NCBI GenBank assembly: GCA_947311795.1
Contig: CAMZLX010000200.1
Span: 1 to 14,031 of the forward strand
Source of the DNA: an uncultured Zetaproteobacteria bacterium
GTDB lineage: Bacteria > Pseudomonadota > Zetaproteobacteria > Mariprofundales > Mariprofundaceae
Direction of reading: 5' to 3'
Length of the DNA: 14,031 nucleotides
Below are positions 1 through 8,335 of this stretch, piece after piece. How positions within the stretch are numbered: the stretch's first letter is position 1; every line of letters begins with the position of its first letter. The notes under the pieces were generated by a model, which was not told the origin of the DNA, ran no database searches, and saw nothing but the letters and a program-made list of their open reading frames with translations. Position numbers and translations under genes: made by a program.

Positions 1-889
1 CACCAAGTTGCTTGATGCTGCCATCATTCAAGCGCTCCGTCATGGTGACCACCCCTTGGCGAATTTCTCCGCCAAATGCGACATGGGCAACATCTTGGAC
101 ACGGATAGATGTGCCATCCACTGTTTTGACAGGAATCATATTGATGGCTTGTAAACCTTCATCGCCACTGGGAATCCAACCTACGCCACGAATCACCAGC
201 TGTTCATCACCTTGTTCCAAATACCAACCACCAGCATTGCGATTGTTGGCTTCTATCGCGCTTACCACATCATCCACATGCAAGTTGAATGACAACAAAG
301 CATCAGGATTGATATTCACCTGATATTGGCGAACTTCGCCGCCATAGGACAAGATTTCCGTCACGCCTTCCACAGGCATGAGCATCAATTTGACCACCCA
401 ATCATTAAGTGCCCTGAGGGTTAGCGCATCATAGTGTGCATCGGGGTCAGCCTTGATAATATATTGAAAGACTTGCCCAAGCCCTGATGTGTTCGGGCCA
501 ATTTTAGGTGTACCCGCCCAAGATGGCACAGTTTGACTGGCATCTTGCAGCTTCTGAAACACCAATTGCCTTGCAAAATAAATATCTGTGCCTTCTTTAA
601 AGGATACGGTAATCACTGACAAACCTGTTTTGGAAATCGAGCGTACTTCTTCCACATCAGGCAAGGCATACATCACCGCCTCAATGGGGTAAGTGATGAG
701 TTGCTCTACCTCTTCAGAAGCAAGACCTTGGGCTTCAGTGTTGATTTGCACCTGCACATTGGTGACATCAGGAAAAGCATCAAGGTTTAATTTCGGCACA
801 ACAAACATGGCATAAGCCATGGTTCCGACCAGCAACAAAAGGATTAAAAAACGATTCTGCGTCGCCGCACCTATAATTTTAGAAAACAT
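1..889 (-). CDS. czcA: CzcA/CusA-type heavy-metal RND efflux pump, N-terminal part
   Basis: Inner-membrane proton-driven pump of the HME-RND family, which exports divalent (Co/Zn/Cd) or monovalent (Cu/Ag) metal through a tripartite complex with CzcB and CzcC. I translated the minus strand by hand from the ATG at 887-889; the frame stays open to the window edge, giving 296 codons of an expected ~1,040. The product begins MFSKIIGAATQNRF, has a first membrane segment at about residues 14-31, then the family hallmarks PKLNLDAFPDVTNVQV, EEVEQLITYPIE and PNTSGLGQVFQY of the porter domain. The start is 9 nt after the czcB stop, and TGAGG overlapping that stop serves as Shine-Dalgarno. The transmembrane charge-relay residues and the substrate-determining region lie outside the window, so the metal cannot be told. 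Identity as HME-RND is secure; Czc rather than Cus is inferred from the gene order. Confidence 0.95.
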   Translation of the reverse strand, partial: MFSKIIGAATQNRFLILLLLVGTMAYAMFVVPKLNLDAFPDVTNVQVQINTEAQGLASEEVEQLITYPIEAVMYALPDVEEVRSISKTGLSVITVSFKEGTDIYFARQLVFQKLQDASQTVPSWAGTPKIGPNTSGLGQVFQYIIKADPDAHYDALTLRALNDWVVKLMLMPVEGVTEILSYGGEVRQYQVNINPDALLSFNLHVDDVVSAIEANNRNAGGWYLEQGDEQLVIRGVGWIPSGDEGLQAINMIPVKTVDGTSIRVQDVAHVAFGGEIRQGVVTMTERLNDGSIKQLG

Positions 890-898
890 AGTTCAACC

Positions 899-2119
899 TC
901 AATGGTTATGCACAGCAAAGCCAGACTTTGCCAGCTCCGATGCAAGTACAAATGCGCCTTGAACAACAACATTTTCACCTTCTTTAATGCCTGATAGCAC
1001 AGGCATAAGCCCTAAGCTTGCCTTGCCGACCTCAACCTCTCGGCGCTCAAAATGCCCAGGCTCTTCTTCAATAAATACAATCAATTCATTGCCTTGTCGC
1101 TGCACTGCACTTGTTGGAATCAATAATGCTTCTTCACCATCGCCGGCTTCAATTTGTGCGGTCACAAACATGCCAGGATGCAAAGCATCTTCAGGGTTTT
1201 GCACTTCCAAGCGCACGCCTACGGTGCGCGTGGTGTTGTCCAGTTGGTGGTAGACATTGACCACTTTAGCGGGATATATATTGCGCTCATTTTTTAACAT
1301 CACGACAGCCGATTTCCCTGCATGGACTTGCGTGGCTTGATGCTGAGATAACTTGACTTCAACCCAAACGGTGGATTCATCCGCGATTTGCATCAGCCGT
1401 GAGCCTGCTGCGATATGTTGCCCCAAGCGAAAATCATCCGCAGTGATGGTGCCTGATGTGGGTGCGCGCAAGGTGAGTTGACCGTATTCAGCGGCTTGAC
1501 TTAATGATTGAATATCGTGGCTACGCATACCGTATGCCGATAAAGCAGCTTTGGCTGCGGCAAGGTTGGCTTTGGCAGCTTGAACATTGCTTTGTGCTTG
1601 CTGGAAGCGTGCCTCTGATACAATTTTATCTTTGACCAAAGCTTCAAGACGTTGCACATCTAAGCTTGCCGTACGATACGTTCCTTCAGCTCTTAAATAC
1701 TCCGCTTGGGCTTGCGCCAAAGCAGAGCTGTTGAGCGTGAGTAAACGTTGTCCACGTTTGACCATATCACCAAGGCGCACAAAGCGTTTTTCAATGATGC
1801 CGTCCACCAAAGTGGTCACATCCGATAGATTGTAGGCATTAAATGTTACGGTACCCGGTGCAGTGATACTTTGTTTGATGCTTTGATGAGAAAGTTTTTG
1901 CGTTTTAATACCTGCTTGTTGGATTTGGGCGGGGCTTAATTCAATCGGTGCACCTTCCTCATCATGCTCGCCCCCATGCTCTCCGCTATGCTCTTGATTA
2001 TGTTCGGGTGCATCGTGCTGGGCGTTGGTTTCATCATGCCCATGTCCGTCTTCGTTGGCCAAAGCGGATGTGTGCGCCATGATGAATAATGTGCTGATAA
2101 TTATGATTAAATGTTTCAT
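899..2119 (-). CDS. czcB: CzcB-type periplasmic adaptor with His-rich N-terminus
   Basis: Membrane-fusion (adaptor) subunit linking the CzcA pump to the CzcC outer-membrane channel in the periplasm. The product is 406 aa: signal peptide about 1-21 (MKHLIIIISTLFIMAHTSALA), then a metal-binding-type segment (residues 22-56) with seven histidines spaced among Asp, Glu and Gly. Next come the beta-barrel/lipoyl/alpha-hairpin adaptor core (about 75-330; Ala- and Gln-rich hairpin around 150-220) and a C-terminal membrane-proximal domain; the protein ends in HNH. An open frame extends up to 2188, but the ATG at 2117-2119 is chosen because it opens directly into the signal peptide, forms an ATGA overlap with the czcC stop (2116-2118) and has AAGGA upstream. 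The His-rich leader resembles those of CzcB/SilB adaptors thought to bind periplasmic metal. Confidence 0.95.
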   Translation of the reverse strand: MKHLIIIISTLFIMAHTSALANEDGHGHDETNAQHDAPEHNQEHSGEHGGEHDEEGAPIELSPAQIQQAGIKTQKLSHQSIKQSITAPGTVTFNAYNLSDVTTLVDGIIEKRFVRLGDMVKRGQRLLTLNSSALAQAQAEYLRAEGTYRTASLDVQRLEALVKDKIVSEARFQQAQSNVQAAKANLAAAKAALSAYGMRSHDIQSLSQAAEYGQLTLRAPTSGTITADDFRLGQHIAAGSRLMQIADESTVWVEVKLSQHQATQVHAGKSAVVMLKNERNIYPAKVVNVYHQLDNTTRTVGVRLEVQNPEDALHPGMFVTAQIEAGDGEEALLIPTSAVQRQGNELIVFIEEEPGHFERREVEVGKASLGLMPVLSGIKEGENVVVQGAFVLASELAKSGFAVHNH

Positions 2120-3366
2120 TGTTGAATTCCTTGTAAAATATATTCGGGGTGACCCAGTGTGTAGGCAAGGTGAATGCGTGCTAACCAAGCCTGTGTGGTA
2201 AGGTTTAAACGGGTGAGTTTGGCATCCAAAGCTTGGTTGATGTGCAAAACCAAGTCTTCAAGGCTTAATTCACCAGCATCAAATGCTTTCTTTGCCAAAG
2301 TGATGCTATTATTGGCTGATGTTTGTTGGGTAAACACCTTCAATACCCGCATGGCACTTTGATGATTGCTGATGGCTGCAAACACATCTTGTTTTAAGCG
2401 CTGTTTGAACCACACCGCTTGGCTTTGGCTGGCTTGAGCTTGGGCAAGTGAAGCTTGATACATTCCTTTGTTGTTGTTGGATAATGGAATAGGGAAGCTA
2501 ATCCCTAGCTTCAACAGCTTTTCTCCAGCTTCTCTGCCTGTCATTAAGCTGATGGTTGGGTCAACATAACGTGATGCGTTTGCCAAATCAGCTTGGGCAT
2601 CAGCATGTTGCGTTTGTGCTTGCAGACGCTTGATTTCAGGGCGCGAGGCAAGTGCAATAGCATAAGCATTATTGGGTGTTTGCCATGTTGCGTCTAATGT
2701 TGGTAAGTCTGTGTTTATCGGCTGGCTGTCAAACTGACCAACGGCTTGATAATATTGATTTGAAGCCAAGGTAACATCTTGTTGGGCTAAATTCAGCGCA
2801 GAGAGTGCTGCCGCATACGTTGATGCAGCAAGGTTGGCTTGCAAAATATTGGCATCACCAACATCAAGTTGACGCTGTACACCTTGATAAAGTTCCAAAT
2901 ATAAAGCGCTTTGTTGTTGGCGAATGGTAAGCACTTTATCAGCTTCATGCAGTTGCACAAAGGCTGTGGCAACATCACGAACGAGCTGCAAACGTAAGAT
3001 TTGCGTATCGTATTGGCTTTGTTGCAGCTCGGCTTGCGCAACCTGCTTGCGGTAGCCCACTTTGCCGCCCATCTCTATGCCTTGAGACAGGCTGATATAA
3101 TAGTCGGTATCTCGCCCGCCACCATTAAGCTTTCGGTCTTGTAGCTCTAGTGACAGTTCAGGGTTATAGGCATAAGACCCTTGCGCGGATAATGATGCTC
3201 GCGCTGCATCTTGGTTGAGCATAGATGTCTGCAGCCTTGGATGTTCCTTTGCCAAATTGATGGCTTGTTCCAAGGTTGTTGGTTGTGGTTTGTTCTTGGT
3301 TTCAGCATGGGCTGATAAACATGGGCTGCATATCAGCAGCGCCAGTATAAATGTCTGTTTTCGCAC
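2116..3366 (-). CDS. czcC: CzcC-type outer-membrane efflux channel (TolC family)
   Basis: Outer-membrane factor of the metal efflux complex; trimers of this family form the channel across outer membrane and periplasm. The product is 416 aa with a signal peptide (MRKQTFILALLICSPCLSAHA) followed by two outer-membrane efflux repeats: LEQAINLAKEHPRL and NPELSLEL in the first half, and RPEIKRLQAQ with DPTISLMTG in the second. The start is GTG at 3364-3366, because AGGAGA lies 4 nt upstream and the signal peptide begins there; the in-frame TTG at 3390 would add eight residues without a ribosome site. It overlaps czcB by ATGA and lies 100 nt downstream of the His-rich CzcI-like gene, as in czcICBA operons. 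Family length is about 400-430 aa. Confidence 0.93.
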   Translation of the reverse strand: MRKQTFILALLICSPCLSAHAETKNKPQPTTLEQAINLAKEHPRLQTSMLNQDAARASLSAQGSYAYNPELSLELQDRKLNGGGRDTDYYISLSQGIEMGGKVGYRKQVAQAELQQSQYDTQILRLQLVRDVATAFVQLHEADKVLTIRQQQSALYLELYQGVQRQLDVGDANILQANLAASTYAAALSALNLAQQDVTLASNQYYQAVGQFDSQPINTDLPTLDATWQTPNNAYAIALASRPEIKRLQAQTQHADAQADLANASRYVDPTISLMTGREAGEKLLKLGISFPIPLSNNNKGMYQASLAQAQASQSQAVWFKQRLKQDVFAAISNHQSAMRVLKVFTQQTSANNSITLAKKAFDAGELSLEDLVLHINQALDAKLTRLNLTTQAWLARIHLAYTLGHPEYILQGIQQ

Positions 3367-3370
3367 AGTT

Positions 3371-3376
3371 TCTCCT
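3371..3376 (-). promoter_or_regulatory. Ribosome binding site deciding the czcC GTG start
   Basis: On the minus strand AGGAGA stands 4 nt before GTG (3366-3364). It supports GTG initiation over the upstream in-frame TTG at 3390. Confidence 0.75.
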
Positions 3377-3466
3377 ATGTTATATATCAATCGAATTGGA
3401 GAATGGCTGATTAAACAGGCAGATTTCGAGTGTGAATATCCGCGTGTTAAATAAAATCAGCCGTGA

Positions 3467-3778
3467 TTATGCTTTGGGAGGGTATTCGATGGAGAAGAGA
3501 AGACTTTTAAGCTTGGGAGCTGCCCAAACATGTGTTGGCGCAAACGCAATGATAGACATGGCTTCTAGGTTTGTGACAGCGACTTCAACAAATGTATGTG
3601 AAGTATGAACATGGCAGCCATGGTCGGCTGCTTGTTGATGCGTATCATTCTGAGCATGATTGTGTTGCGCAATATGCCCTACATCGCTATCTGCGGCATG
3701 CACATGGATATCAAATCCACATGTAAAGACGGATAGCTGAAGGGCAAAGCAAGCGGTAAACACAAGTAGGTAACGCAT
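3467..3778 (-). CDS. Small secreted histidine-rich protein, CzcI-like
   Basis: A 103-aa protein with an N-terminal hydrophobic signal (about residues 1-21 or 1-29). Residues 25-61 contain ten histidines, including HVH, HNH and a CHVH cluster at 55-58. The C-terminal third is non-polar and ends PKLKSLLFSIEYPPKA. CzcI proteins of metal efflux operons have the same plan (signal peptide, His-rich stretch with a Cys/His cluster, short Pro-rich tail) and sit directly before czcC, as here. CzcI is thought to modulate expression or metal delivery in the periplasm. The call rests on architecture and position rather than a recognised long motif, so no symbol is given. No clear Shine-Dalgarno precedes the ATG. 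It is 41 nt downstream of the channel gene and could be the first gene of the metal block. Confidence 0.7.
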   Translation of the reverse strand: MRYLLVFTACFALQLSVFTCGFDIHVHAADSDVGHIAQHNHAQNDTHQQAADHGCHVHTSHTFVEVAVTNLEAMSIIAFAPTHVWAAPKLKSLLFSIEYPPKA

Positions 3779-3819
3779 AACGCAAAGGTAGGCATTATGA
3801 ACTTGGTTGGCAAGCTAGC

Positions 3820-4245
3820 TTAGGTATCTTTCCAGAAATGTTGCATTTCAAGATATAAAAACGATGCAGACCAAGTGATAAGCACCAAACCTGTAACGGC
3901 TTCAATACCAACCAGAAACCTCAACTCACCATGGGGTTCGATATCGCCAAAACCAAGGGTGGTGAAGGTGGTGAGCGAGAAATAAGCTGAATCAATGAGG
4001 CTTCCGTTATAGTTGCCTTTCAAATAACCCCAACTTTTATCATTGTGCATCCAATAGTAAGCAAGCGCAAAAATCCATATTTCTAGTACATGTGCGGCTA
4101 ACGTGCCAAACACACCCAAGACAATACGAAAGCGATAACGCAGCGTACATTTTGGAAGGAATAAGGTCATTTGATAGAGAAACTCGTAGTGAAGCATGAC
4201 GGCAAGTGCTACAATGAAAGCATTAAAGAAAAAGCCAATAATCAT
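3820..4245 (-). CDS. Small K+ channel-like membrane protein (Ion_trans_2 type)
   Basis: A 141-aa integral membrane protein. It has hydrophobic segments at about 2-30, 40-65 and 107-132, and between the last two a pore-loop sequence SLTTFTTLGFGDIEP, with the selectivity-filter motif TLGFGD at residues 96-101 (compare TVGYGD of K+ channels). No RCK, cyclic-nucleotide or voltage-sensor domain follows, so it would be a bare pore assembling as a tetramer. The ATG at 4243-4245 is 6 nt after the stop of the DUF4282-type gene, so it is probably the last gene of the amidase-msbA operon. The filter has Phe in place of the usual Tyr, which is tolerated in the family. Function as a K+ channel is inferred from the filter alone. 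Confidence 0.75.
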   Translation of the reverse strand: MIIGFFFNAFIVALAVMLHYEFLYQMTLFLPKCTLRYRFRIVLGVFGTLAAHVLEIWIFALAYYWMHNDKSWGYLKGNYNGSLIDSAYFSLTTFTTLGFGDIEPHGELRFLVGIEAVTGLVLITWSASFLYLEMQHFWKDT

Positions 4246-4251
4246 TTGTGT

Positions 4252-4563
4252 TTAATCCCCCAGAACAAGCGCATCTCGGATTTGCATGTAAGCCATAAGA
4301 AACTCAATCATCATACGCCATATGATTTCAGCAAAGAAAAACATGATGAAAAAAACCGTAGAAATTTGTAAACGTTGCTTAGTGTTAAGTTGGCTCCAAA
4401 CAAGGTTTTTACCGCACCCACAAATCTTTTGTAATGCTGGGTATTTTTCAAGTAAGGCAGAAGGCAGTCTCCATATGATTATCGGTATAATCAAAGCGCC
4501 CATGATATAAATCATAACCAGTATTTTACCGCTTATAAAGGTCTCAAAAAGTAAGAAGCTCAT
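4252..4563 (-). CDS. Small membrane protein, probable DUF4282 family
   Basis: A 103-aa protein with two predicted membrane helices at about residues 13-31 and 66-84, separated by a polar loop containing a Cys pair (ICGCG, 48-51). The second helix and what follows (FFAEIIWRMMIEFLMAYMQI) resemble the conserved C-terminal part of DUF4282 proteins, in which a Trp-Arg and a Glu follow the helix. Function unknown. The ATG at 4561-4563 overlaps the stop of the acyltransferase gene as ATGA, so the two are translationally coupled. Assignment to DUF4282 is by remembered pattern, moderate certainty. Confidence 0.6.
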   Translation of the reverse strand: MSFLLFETFISGKILVMIYIMGALIIPIIIWRLPSALLEKYPALQKICGCGKNLVWSQLNTKQRLQISTVFFIMFFFAEIIWRMMIEFLMAYMQIRDALVLGD

Positions 4564-5192
4564 ACAATACCGTGTTGAAAAAATGTGTCGGCTTGTTGCT
4601 GTGCGTTGTCCATACCCTGTTGAATGCGTTTTGTGAAATCATCTATGCTTTCTGATTCAACTTGAGAAAGGGGCTCTCCAACCACAACAACACCTTTGCT
4701 AAATGGTTTGGGGATATAAAATTTATCCCATGAGGATAAACGCCAATATCGGCGGCTTGCATAACACACAGGGACGACGGGAATGTTGGCTTTGGCACTA
4801 ATTTGGGCAACACCAGGTTTTACAATTTGTGCGGGGCCACGGGGGCCATCTGGCGTTATGCCAGGTGACAAACCTTGTTTGGCAAGGCGAATGACATCCA
4901 ACAATGCTTTTGCACCATTTTTGCTCGATGAACCCCGAGATGCTTGAATACCAAATTTGGCAAAAACTGCGGATATTAATTCACCATCTTTATGGTCTGA
5001 AATAATGAGTGGTCCTTGCCACTTGCCCAATAGCAGAGGTATCAGCAGTAAACGCGCATGCCAGCTTGAAATAATACATGTCGCATTCTCAGGGCGAATA
5101 GGAGATCCGATATATTGCCAGCGCACTGTTTGTTTAAGCAGACGAATAATCAATGTTACGGTAGCAACAATGAGCTTATCTTTAAAGCGCAT
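4560..5192 (-). CDS. DUF374-type lysophospholipid acyltransferase
   Basis: A 210-aa protein of the glycerolipid acyltransferase superfamily (DUF374 branch). An N-terminal hydrophobic stretch (7-20) is followed by the motif SSWHARLLLIP with His45, a block ISDHKDGELI (64-73), RGSSSKNGAKAL (86-97) and the signature TPDGPRGP (113-120). Members are thought to acylate lipids at the inner membrane, and several are encoded with lipid A or LPS genes. Adjacency to msbA suggests a role in lipid A or envelope lipid assembly, but the substrate is unknown. Start: the ATG at 5190-5192 shares its A with the msbA stop (TGATG); a TTG at 5195 would add one residue. The downstream gene overlaps by ATGA. Confidence 0.85.
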   Translation of the reverse strand: MRFKDKLIVATVTLIIRLLKQTVRWQYIGSPIRPENATCIISSWHARLLLIPLLLGKWQGPLIISDHKDGELISAVFAKFGIQASRGSSSKNGAKALLDVIRLAKQGLSPGITPDGPRGPAQIVKPGVAQISAKANIPVVPVCYASRRYWRLSSWDKFYIPKPFSKGVVVVGEPLSQVESESIDDFTKRIQQGMDNAQQQADTFFQHGIV

Positions 5193-6910
5193 CAATCACC
5201 AAATTGAAGTTCGTAGAGTTCAGCATAAATGCCACCTTGTTCAAGCAGTTCAGCATGAGAGCCGATTTGGATAATTTTACCTTCATCCAAAACAACAATT
5301 TTATCTGCATTGCGAATGGTGGATAAGCGATGAGCAATTACAAGCACCGTGCGCCCTTGCATGAGTTTATCAATGGCTTGCTGCACCAGTCGTTCAGACT
5401 CAGTGTCCAAGCTACTTGTTGCCTCATCCAACACAAGAATGGGGGCATTTTTAAGCAAAGCGCGCGCAAGGCTTAAACGTTGGCGCTGACCACCCGAGAG
5501 AATAACACCGCGCTCTCCAACCAGAGTGTCATAACCATCCTCTAGCTTTTCGATAAATTCATGTGCATTGGCAACCTTAGCAATGCGAATGACTTCTTCG
5601 CGGTCGATGTTTTCATGCCCATAGGCAATATTGTGTAAGACGGTGTCATTAAACAGTACAATTTCTTGAGTTACCAACGACATTTGAGAGCGCAAATCAC
5701 TTTGTTTGATGTCTCGAATGTTGCATCCATCAATTTCTATACAACCTTGGCTTGCATCCATAAAGCGGAGCAGCATGTTTGCCAGTGTTGTTTTACCTGC
5801 ACCACTTCGTCCAACCAACGCCACGACCTCACCCGACTGAATGGTTAAGTCGATGCCTTTTAACACAGGTTTGGAAGCACCAGGGTAGGTTAGCCCCAAT
5901 GCTTTGAACGTGATGGATTTGGTAAATGGTGGTATAGGTTCCGCGTGTTCAGGGTCTTGAACATCTATGGGTGCATCAAGAATCTCAAAAATACGTTCTG
6001 CAGCAGCCAGACCTTGCTGGATTTCATTGTTGGCACGGGATAAACGGCGCACGGGGTCATACAGCATCAAAAGTGATACGATGAATGCCATCAACATACC
6101 CGCAGTCGCTTCACCATCTGCGACGCGAAGTCCACCATACAAAAGAATGCCTGCAATGCCTAAACCAGCCACCATTTCCATCACAGGAAAGGATAACGCT
6201 TGCACTTTCATGGCTTTAACTTGGTGTTTCATAAAGTCTTTGGTGATGCTTTTGAAGCGTTTTCGCTCATAGTTTTCCATACCAAACGCTTTAACGACAC
6301 GGATACCGCCAATGGTTTCCTCAACAAGGCTGGACATATGACCCATAGAAACTTGTCCGTCGTAGCTGGCTTTGCGCATACGCTGACCAAACCGAACAAT
6401 GGGTAAAACCATAATGGGAAAGACAATCAGTGAGAGTAGGGCAAGTAGCCAGTCTTGATAAAAAATAACGCCCAACAAAAAGATAATGGTCATCACATCA
6501 CGCATCAAAGATGTCACAGTGGTGCTCACAGCACCTTGGAGTAGGGTAACATCATAGGTGATACGCCCTAGCATTTCGCCCGTTTTTCTATGGGTAAAAA
6601 AGCTTAACGATTGAGTGGTAAGATGTTCGTAGAGCTTTTTACGAATATCATAAATAATACGTTGCCCAATATATGCCATGATTGATGCTTGGGTGTAAAA
6701 TGCAGAGCCTTTAATGATATACAAGACAATGATAAATACAGGAACAAGGTAAATATAGGTTTTATTTTTACCCGATAACACTTCATCCAACATGGGCTGC
6801 ATGACCCAAGCCAGTGCTGCGGTGCAGCCTGCAAGCACAACCATAGCTGCCATAGCAATCAATAATTTTCCTTTGTAAGGCATGAGAAATTCTAATAATC
6901 GACGGTACAT
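5192..6910 (-). CDS. msbA: Lipid A export ABC transporter/flippase MsbA
   Basis: Half-transporter that homodimerises and flips core-lipid A from the inner to the outer leaflet of the inner membrane using ATP. The product is 572 aa, a normal length for MsbA. The N-terminal type-1 exporter membrane domain (about 1-315) has six hydrophobic segments. The nucleotide-binding domain follows with all motifs intact: Walker A GRSGAGKT (367-374), Q-loop Gln415, signature LSGGQ (471-475), Walker B ILVLDE (491-496) and H-loop His527. The ATG at 6908-6910 has AGGAA 6 nt upstream and lies 15 nt after the amidase stop; the stop overlaps the acyltransferase start (TGATG). Context with an acyltransferase and a cell-wall amidase supports a lipid A rather than drug role. 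Confidence 0.93.
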   Translation of the reverse strand: MYRRLLEFLMPYKGKLLIAMAAMVVLAGCTAALAWVMQPMLDEVLSGKNKTYIYLVPVFIIVLYIIKGSAFYTQASIMAYIGQRIIYDIRKKLYEHLTTQSLSFFTHRKTGEMLGRITYDVTLLQGAVSTTVTSLMRDVMTIIFLLGVIFYQDWLLALLSLIVFPIMVLPIVRFGQRMRKASYDGQVSMGHMSSLVEETIGGIRVVKAFGMENYERKRFKSITKDFMKHQVKAMKVQALSFPVMEMVAGLGIAGILLYGGLRVADGEATAGMLMAFIVSLLMLYDPVRRLSRANNEIQQGLAAAERIFEILDAPIDVQDPEHAEPIPPFTKSITFKALGLTYPGASKPVLKGIDLTIQSGEVVALVGRSGAGKTTLANMLLRFMDASQGCIEIDGCNIRDIKQSDLRSQMSLVTQEIVLFNDTVLHNIAYGHENIDREEVIRIAKVANAHEFIEKLEDGYDTLVGERGVILSGGQRQRLSLARALLKNAPILVLDEATSSLDTESERLVQQAIDKLMQGRTVLVIAHRLSTIRNADKIVVLDEGKIIQIGSHAELLEQGGIYAELYELQFGD

Positions 6911-6925
6911 TATATTCCTAGTGTT

Positions 6926-8254
6926 TTAAGATTGAGGTAAACGCAAGCGTTGACCAACACGTAATGCTTTTTGTTTTAGACCATTAAGTTTTTGGATGCT
7001 TGAAATAGACACACCATATTTTTTTGCAATGCTCCATAAGCTTTCGCCATGGTTAACAGTATGAATCATGGGTTTGTTTTCATGCAATCGTCCCAAGCGG
7101 ATGAAATAGGTTTTGGCTGCATTGAAAATAACTCTAGCAAGTTTCTTTTGGTGTGCCTTGGTGCGCAATAAATGCTCACGTTTGGGGTTGGAAATGTAAT
7201 CCACTTCAACCAAAATACTGGGTATTTCAAGTGCGGTCAACACAGCAAACCTTGCATGTTTAGGTTTGTGGTATTTAACAGGGAAGCCATATTTGAGCTG
7301 CTCCAAAACCAGATTGGCAAACATTTCAGAACTATCGAGTCCATCGCGCTTTGCCATATCTCCCAAGATGTTACGAATAAAGGGATCGCTAACTTCTTGA
7401 CCAGGCATGACACCGCCAATTAAATCGGAAGCATTTTCTTTGGCAGCGAGCGCTGCTGCAATGCGGTCGGGCGTTGCACCAGACTCAGAAAGTGTATACA
7501 CGCTTGCACCCTTCACATGGCGTTGTTTAACGGCATCGGCATGTATGCTAATCATCATGTTGGCACCTTCACTGCGCACTTTTTTAACGCGGTTGCCAAG
7601 TTTGACAAAGTAGTCACCACTGCGCACAAGCACAGCTCGCATGCCAGGTTGCGCATCGATATATGCCGCCAATGATTTGGCAATACCAAGTGTGATGGTT
7701 TTTTCATACAGCTTGTTTGGACCAATAGCACCAGGATCTTCACCACCATGTCCTGCATCAACGGCAATGATAATATCTTTGTGCTTGGTTTTGGGTTGCT
7801 GAGATTTGGTCTTAATCACCGGTTTTTGTTTTGGAATAAGGTCGATAACAAGACGGTTGGGTTTGCCATTGGCTTTTTTAAGTAAAAAGGAGCGGGGGGA
7901 TACACCTTCTTTTACATCAAGCACCAAACGCGTTGTTCCGTTTTTTTGTTTGCCATGACGAATCGATAATAAGACAGGGTCAGGAAGTTGCAGCTTAGAT
8001 ACTTTCGCATTCATCCGTGTTGACTTTAAATCAATAACAATACGTTCGGGTTTGTGCAGGCGAAAAAGGTCATAATTGACACGTTGTGACAAATCCAAAA
8101 CGAGCCGTGTGTGGTCGGGGGCAGTCCATATGCGTATATCATTGATAGATGCAGCAGCCCAAGCATGTGAAACGCTGGTCAAAAGTGACAACGCAGCAGC
8201 TGTTGTTAAGGACAAAAGCTTTCGTTGTAAACGTTTTGGGTTGTACTGTCTCAT
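6926..8254 (-). CDS. amiC: N-acetylmuramoyl-L-alanine amidase, AMIN-Amidase_3-LysM (AmiC type)
   Basis: Zinc amidase that cleaves the amide bond between MurNAc and the peptide stem, acting in the periplasm in daughter-cell separation. The product is 442 aa: signal peptide about 1-34 (ending SVSHAWAAA, with no twin-arginine pair), AMIN domain about 36-140 (septal/peptidoglycan targeting), a Lys/Gln-rich linker to about 160, and the Amidase_3 catalytic domain about 162-385. Zinc ligands are His169 (VDAGHGG), Glu184 (LYEKTI) and His238 (SIHADA), with the catalytic Glu350 in ILVEVDYISN. A single LysM domain at 397-440 (HTVNHGESLWSIAKKYGVS) binds glycan. The C-terminal LysM is absent from E. coli AmiC but common in other proteobacterial homologues. 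First gene of the minus-strand operon and divergent from arsR; ATG at 8252-8254, with only a distant GGAG upstream. Confidence 0.93.
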   Translation of the reverse strand: MRQYNPKRLQRKLLSLTTAAALSLLTSVSHAWAAASINDIRIWTAPDHTRLVLDLSQRVNYDLFRLHKPERIVIDLKSTRMNAKVSKLQLPDPVLLSIRHGKQKNGTTRLVLDVKEGVSPRSFLLKKANGKPNRLVIDLIPKQKPVIKTKSQQPKTKHKDIIIAVDAGHGGEDPGAIGPNKLYEKTITLGIAKSLAAYIDAQPGMRAVLVRSGDYFVKLGNRVKKVRSEGANMMISIHADAVKQRHVKGASVYTLSESGATPDRIAAALAAKENASDLIGGVMPGQEVSDPFIRNILGDMAKRDGLDSSEMFANLVLEQLKYGFPVKYHKPKHARFAVLTALEIPSILVEVDYISNPKREHLLRTKAHQKKLARVIFNAAKTYFIRLGRLHENKPMIHTVNHGESLWSIAKKYGVSISSIQKLNGLKQKALRVGQRLRLPQS

Positions 8255-8335
8255 CTAAGGTTAAGTCTCCATGGCATGAGGATGACCAACTCTGCACAGA
8301 GAAACTTAAAATTGAAAGGGGATTGCGAGAATGTG

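Noticed and set aside
12..323. Plus-strand open frame of about 100 codons inside the czcA region
   Set aside because: It is antisense to a continuous minus-strand frame with unmistakable RND pump sequence; no domain or ribosome site.
3820..4563. Possibility that the pore protein and DUF4282-type gene are one frameshifted gene
   Set aside because: Each has its own ATG and complete domain, and the 6-nt gap with a clear stop fits two coupled genes.
8290..8301. CTCTG-CA-CAGAG inverted repeat between amiC and arsR
   Set aside because: Short, with no second copy or promoter element beside it; could be an operator but nothing supports it over chance.
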